Source: Henricia sp. BOLD:AAB3569
Lineage: Eukaryota > Echinodermata > Asteroidea > Spinulosida > Echinasteridae
Assembly: GCA_037783545.1 (NCBI GenBank)
Contig: JBBELK010000397.1
Span: 310,001 to 374,000, forward strand
Direction of reading: 5' to 3'
DNA length: 64,000 nt
This document shows positions 60,333 to 64,000 of this stretch, one piece after another. Position 1 is the stretch's first letter. Every line of letters begins with the position of its first letter. The notes beneath the pieces are model-generated. The model saw only the letters and a list, made by a program, of their open reading frames with translations, was not told the DNA's origin and did no database searches. The position numbers and the translations under genes were made by a program.

Positions 60333-63175
60333 CTGAAACCAGCAAATAAAGCAAATGATGGAATTTAAGGACTATCTTTGAATGTCACTGATTTCAATAT
60401 GGTAAAGTGTGTTCCAGACTCTCAGCCAAGTTGGCCCTGATGCCCATTCAAGATATACACGTTCGGAGGCCAACTTGGCCAGCATACCCTATCCTTGGCC
60501 TCGACATTAACCAAGGCCACTTGGCCCCGATGATCTGACCCTTACTTTAATGTTGAGATGTGCTACATTTTCCGCAACGCCAATAGAAGTATCAGTATTG
60601 TACATGTATGTGCAGTTGTTCACGGTGTGAGTATTGATCACGTTCACAGACGCCATCTCCGTAGGAAAAAATGCTACTGCGTATTAAACGCTATAAAGTA
60701 CGCGCACGCCGGAACACGTTCCAAACACGTGTTGCTCCAAATTTATTCAAAATACGGCGCAACTGATGCACGTCACAAAAAAATACGCTCAGAATTATGA
60801 TGCACGTGGTAATTTGTAGGAAGTGACGTCATTTGAACGTGATCAATACACCAAAATTGAGGACTTGATGTGAAGTTTCCCCACTACTAACCAGTTAATT
60901 CACTACATAAGGCTGTCTGTACTAAACAATACTTACTTTCCCTGGCTTTCCTTTTGCTGCATGGCTCTCGAAGATCTGGAGACCTTGACTTGGATTTTCG
61001 ACCTGGAACATTAACAAAAATGAATAAATAAATTTTGTGAGGATTTGATGACCCAGGGCACTTCTAGATTTAAAAAGTGGCTTATTTAGAGAATTTTTCA
61101 TTGTTACATCACTTATGTCAACTGAGACCTAATGACAATATTCAGGTTTTAGAGACTGGCAAACACATAATTCCTGCATTCTTAATTCCCGCAGTGAACG
61201 AGAAAGATAAATTAACGCATGCGCAAAGCCTTAACATGTCATCACATCTTGGTCTACAAAGTTAAGGTGACGATCTTAAAACTCCCCAATGTCTACATAG
61301 CTAGTGTGCACTATGTTAATGTTTAAACACTAACCTTTCTTACTGGCCTTTTTGCTGTAGTTGTGCGTCGTCTCTGGGAAGTAGGATAGCTGTGCATCTT
61401 TTGTAGAATCGGTCTCCAGCTCAATCTCATAGTCAGGTTCAAAACTAACAATGAATGAAGGATCTGTATGTTGAAATAAAAAATTTAAAAAAAATTACAA
61501 TTTTCAAACATGCCAAATAATTCCTTGAAAAGTTATACCCAGCACGATATTGGGCCCAAGGACTCCCCCTAACGCCCCTATATGACTCAACACACTCGTC
61601 CCTTTTGTTAACGCACCAACACCCCCTAAAAACTGAAAGGAATTCCTTTGGAATTCCTTGGATGTAATCATGTTTGAGACACAATGGGGGAACAATGGTA
61701 GGGGGTACCCTCAGCCCCATATCATGCTGCATATGTGAAATTTACATGTACATGTCTTTGCCAAGGGCCTAGTTCACTGTGGCCGAGTGGTTTGACCCAC
61801 CGACTCCCAACAATCAGGTAGAAACTTGGTTTTGCAGGTGAAATAATATTATTGAGGTTCAACTGTATAATTTTATACTGTAAAAATGTCATCATGTGGC
61901 ATGTCTTACCAGAATCCTGGCAGGAATTGGCAAGAATAGAATCACTTTCTTGAACATCTGAAATTAAACAGAAGTTCATTCTTTTTCAATTGTGCAAAAT
62001 TTTGAATTGTTTTCAATGCAGTAAAAGGATATACTTCTGTCTTGCATACATGTACGTCTGTATTTTGGTATACAATTTTAGGCGCAGATGTCTTTTTGTG
62101 GGGTGGGGTAAGGTTGAATAAAAACTTGTTTAAATATTGTTTTCAGTTTGTTTGAAAATAGTTATCCTGTAGTTTCAGTCCATGTATTCTACAAAACTTC
62201 GAACATACATGTATTACTAACACACCTGTTTGTGTAGTTTCAGCCTCTCTGTCAGATGCTACACCGCTGTCGGCAGGACTTGGTGGAAGGGACCCTGCAA
62301 TACAAATGGTCACCAATTGTTCAGAAATATTGCTGGCCGTTGTTGGTAAAATGTAAAATAGGCATAATGAAATAGGGCTCAAATTTGTTAAAAATGTACT
62401 AGACCATCAAGCTAGAGATTCAAAAGTTTTCCTAGAATGCAAAAAGCACTGGACCGACAGTCTAGTGCCACACAGAAAGAGCTAGACCGATGCTAAAAGG
62501 GTGACTCTGTTCAGTTGTCTGGTGGGTATTTTGAGCCCTGTGAGCAGGGGTAATAGACCTTTATCACGGTGCGGCCATGTTCCCCTTTTTTTTCTATTCA
62601 AATGAACGTAACCAAAGCGAGGCTTGCATAAAAAAATAGTTTGGTTCCGTGTTGAAAATGTTCCTTATGTGCATCACAATGACATGCGTGCAGCGCGATC
62701 AAGAAAACGCGCTGCGCGGACAGTGATTCTCTCAAAACAACAACAGAAGACTGCACGCGCTATATCGCGCAGTCGCACTGATCGTGCCCGACACGTACTA
62801 TGGGAACAAGACAAAGATGGACGCACTGTGATAAAGGTCTATACGGCCAGTACCCTGAAAATCAAGTTCAGTAAACATGCATGACATTTTTCAGATAAAG
62901 CTGCAATGTTTTTCAATACAAATAATGACATTTTAACAATAGTGTGCCGAGGCGAAGCTGCATGCATAATGTGTGAAATTAAGAAAAAAATATGTAATTT
63001 GCAAAAAAAGTTCAGTTATGCAACTGACCTGTATTGGGGCAGTTATTTGTTGCCACTGATGTTGTACTCTGTGCAAGGAATAATTTGTCTTCACCGCTGG
63101 TTGTAGGTGAGATGTCTAATAGAGCCTGGGCAGCCATGATGTCCTGGCCTGACCCTGCTATGTCACATGCATGAG
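60140..63175 (-). CDS. ELF: ELF1/2/4-like ETS transcription factor (partial: 5' end outside, 3' end not found)
   Basis: Six in-frame exons, about 217 residues. The first visible exon has the acidic, ELF-type [12 protein letters not shown] motif; the middle exons are Ser/Asp-rich; the fourth contains [20 protein letters not shown]; the fifth is basic ([20 protein letters not shown]); the sixth holds the first two thirds of an ETS domain ([50 protein letters not shown]), closest to the ELF1/2/4 group. ETS proteins bind GGAA-core DNA sites in the nucleus. Exon 6 ends in phase 2 exactly where ELF genes have an intron, but the next exon (with the invariant Tyr-rich strand) is absent between 60139 and 55014. 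Upstream exons lie beyond 64000. Confidence 0.9.
60355..60560. repeat. GGCCAACTTGGCC repeat
   Basis: Contains CAAGTTGGCC / GGCCAACTTGGCC and CCTTGGCCTCGACATTAACC; an inverted relative lies at about 40020-40170 and a fragment near 25895-25955. Confidence 0.5.
60937..61002 (-). CDS. ELF: ELF-like exon e (basic linker)
   Basis: [20 protein letters not shown]; acceptor TGTTCCAG, donor GTAAGT; phase 1 to 1. The basic run before the ETS domain is typical of ELF1/2/4. Confidence 0.88.
61335..61463 (-). CDS. ELF: ELF-like exon d
   Basis: [40 protein letters not shown]; acceptor ACATACAG, donor GTTAGT; phase 1 to 1. Confidence 0.85.
61910..61957 (-). CDS. ELF: ELF-like exon c
   Basis: [15 protein letters not shown]; acceptor TAATTTCAG, donor GTAAGA; phase 1 to 1. 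Short and poorly conserved, assigned by splice signals and frame. Confidence 0.75.
62226..62294 (-). CDS. ELF: ELF-like exon b
   Basis: [20 protein letters not shown] plus QT; acceptor TATTGCAG, donor GTGTGT; phase 1 to 1. Confidence 0.8.
63029..63175 (-). CDS. ELF: ELF-like exon a
   Basis: [20 protein letters not shown] and onward to NNCPNT; acceptor CTCCAG, donor GTCAGT; phase 1 to 1. Confidence 0.85.
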
Positions 63176-64000
63176 CTGGAGAAAATTGAAAATAGGAGAA
63201 ACAAAGCTTAATCAGTTTGTTGTTCCAAACTTCTAAAAAAAAATTTACAATTTAACCTTGATTTGCAACCGAGGCCTAAAATGTAACAAGTGTCCGTCCC
63301 GGTTACAAGCGTATATTGGAAATTTGTACACAGGGTTTTTAGAAAGGCATGTTGTCACACTATTTGTAACCTATTTTGATCTCTTCAGAACAACTGAAAC
63401 TTATTTCTTCTATTTTGAGACCAGGCATTGTGTAAATCCGTCAAATTTACCAAGTTTTGACCATTTCCATGATGACCAAGAGCACAATTTTTTAAGAAGT
63501 GCTTTAGAGAAAAATGGCGGAGAAGGTTGTACTTCTGTTAAGGCATAAAGTCCTTAGCAACCATGCAAATTCCGACTCCAAAAGCCCTATACCTATAGGA
63601 AAACATGTGTTCCTCTGGTGTATGGGATAGTGCCAACCCCTGCCGAAGGCAATGAAAATAAGCATGGAATATCGGTAATTTTTCCATTGTTTTTTTTTCA
63701 TTGTTTTAGCCAAATTAGCCTAGTTTCCTGAAGGTATGCTTTATAAAAACAGTGAAAAAAATGTTTTCTGGTAGTATTTATTCACTGAAAGGTGACAGAT
63801 GGATACTTAATAGGTGCAGAAATCCTGGTATCGATAAAAAAATGCCCTACTTGACATACATGCATAAATTAGCCATTATCTCAGTTCTGGCCTGTGCGAC
63901 AGGCGCCTACTTTCGGTGGAGCAGCTTACATACATGGTCTGTGTTGCCAAAATGCCCCCTTTACCGTGGAAAGACTCGTGTGTAAATTCATAATGTACAG
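63176..64000. other. Intron of the ELF-like gene, right edge
   Basis: No exon recognised; presumably intronic, because exon a begins in phase 1 and so needs an upstream exon that is not present here. Confidence 0.5.

Overview
The window is animal nuclear DNA: genes are split into short exons with GT/AG junctions and sit in a sea of short interspersed and inverted-repeat elements. Three conserved metazoan genes can be read through. The proteins resemble their vertebrate orthologues closely, and the tRNA-headed SINEs with a 'CTTGGGCAAGGCACTTT...' type body are of a kind common in marine invertebrate deuterostomes. An echinoderm, hemichordate or cephalochordate is the likeliest source, but I cannot fix the species from sequence alone.

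Layout. (1) 4468-31296, minus strand: a complete 24-exon OFD1 gene (centriole distal end/centriolar satellite protein, about 1024 aa), with an N-terminal LisH motif, long coiled coils and a tiny 46-bp last exon ending in Phe-Asp-Asp-Trp. (2) 31297-35224: about 3.9 kb between two divergent start codons, filled largely by foldback elements and, close to the NFXL1 start, a 138-bp polypyrimidine tract. (3) 35225-55013, plus strand: a complete 18-exon NFXL1 gene (901 aa), with a RING-like domain, ten NF-X1-type Cys/His repeats and a C-terminal membrane segment. (4) 55014-60139: convergent 3' space without a recognisable gene. (5) 60140-63175 and beyond the right edge, minus strand: six exons of an ELF1/2/4-like ETS transcription factor. 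Its first exons lie outside the window, and the exon for the second half of the ETS domain is not found where expected.

The introns and spacers carry several families of non-autonomous elements flanked by TTAA, including six copies of a palindromic MITE (five of them exactly 141 bp), smaller TAA/TTA-flanked and hAT-like elements, very long foldbacks (one almost perfect 742-bp palindrome in an OFD1 intron), a relic of a transposase C-terminus, and at least six clear cases of one element inserted into another. The most notable gene-level oddities are a broken tandem duplication of NFXL1 exon 15 and the orphaned half ETS domain. OFD1 and NFXL1 share an intergenic region and may share promoter elements; no functional link between the three genes is implied by the sequence. 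All exon boundaries are by-eye models based on splice signals, phase continuity and family similarity.
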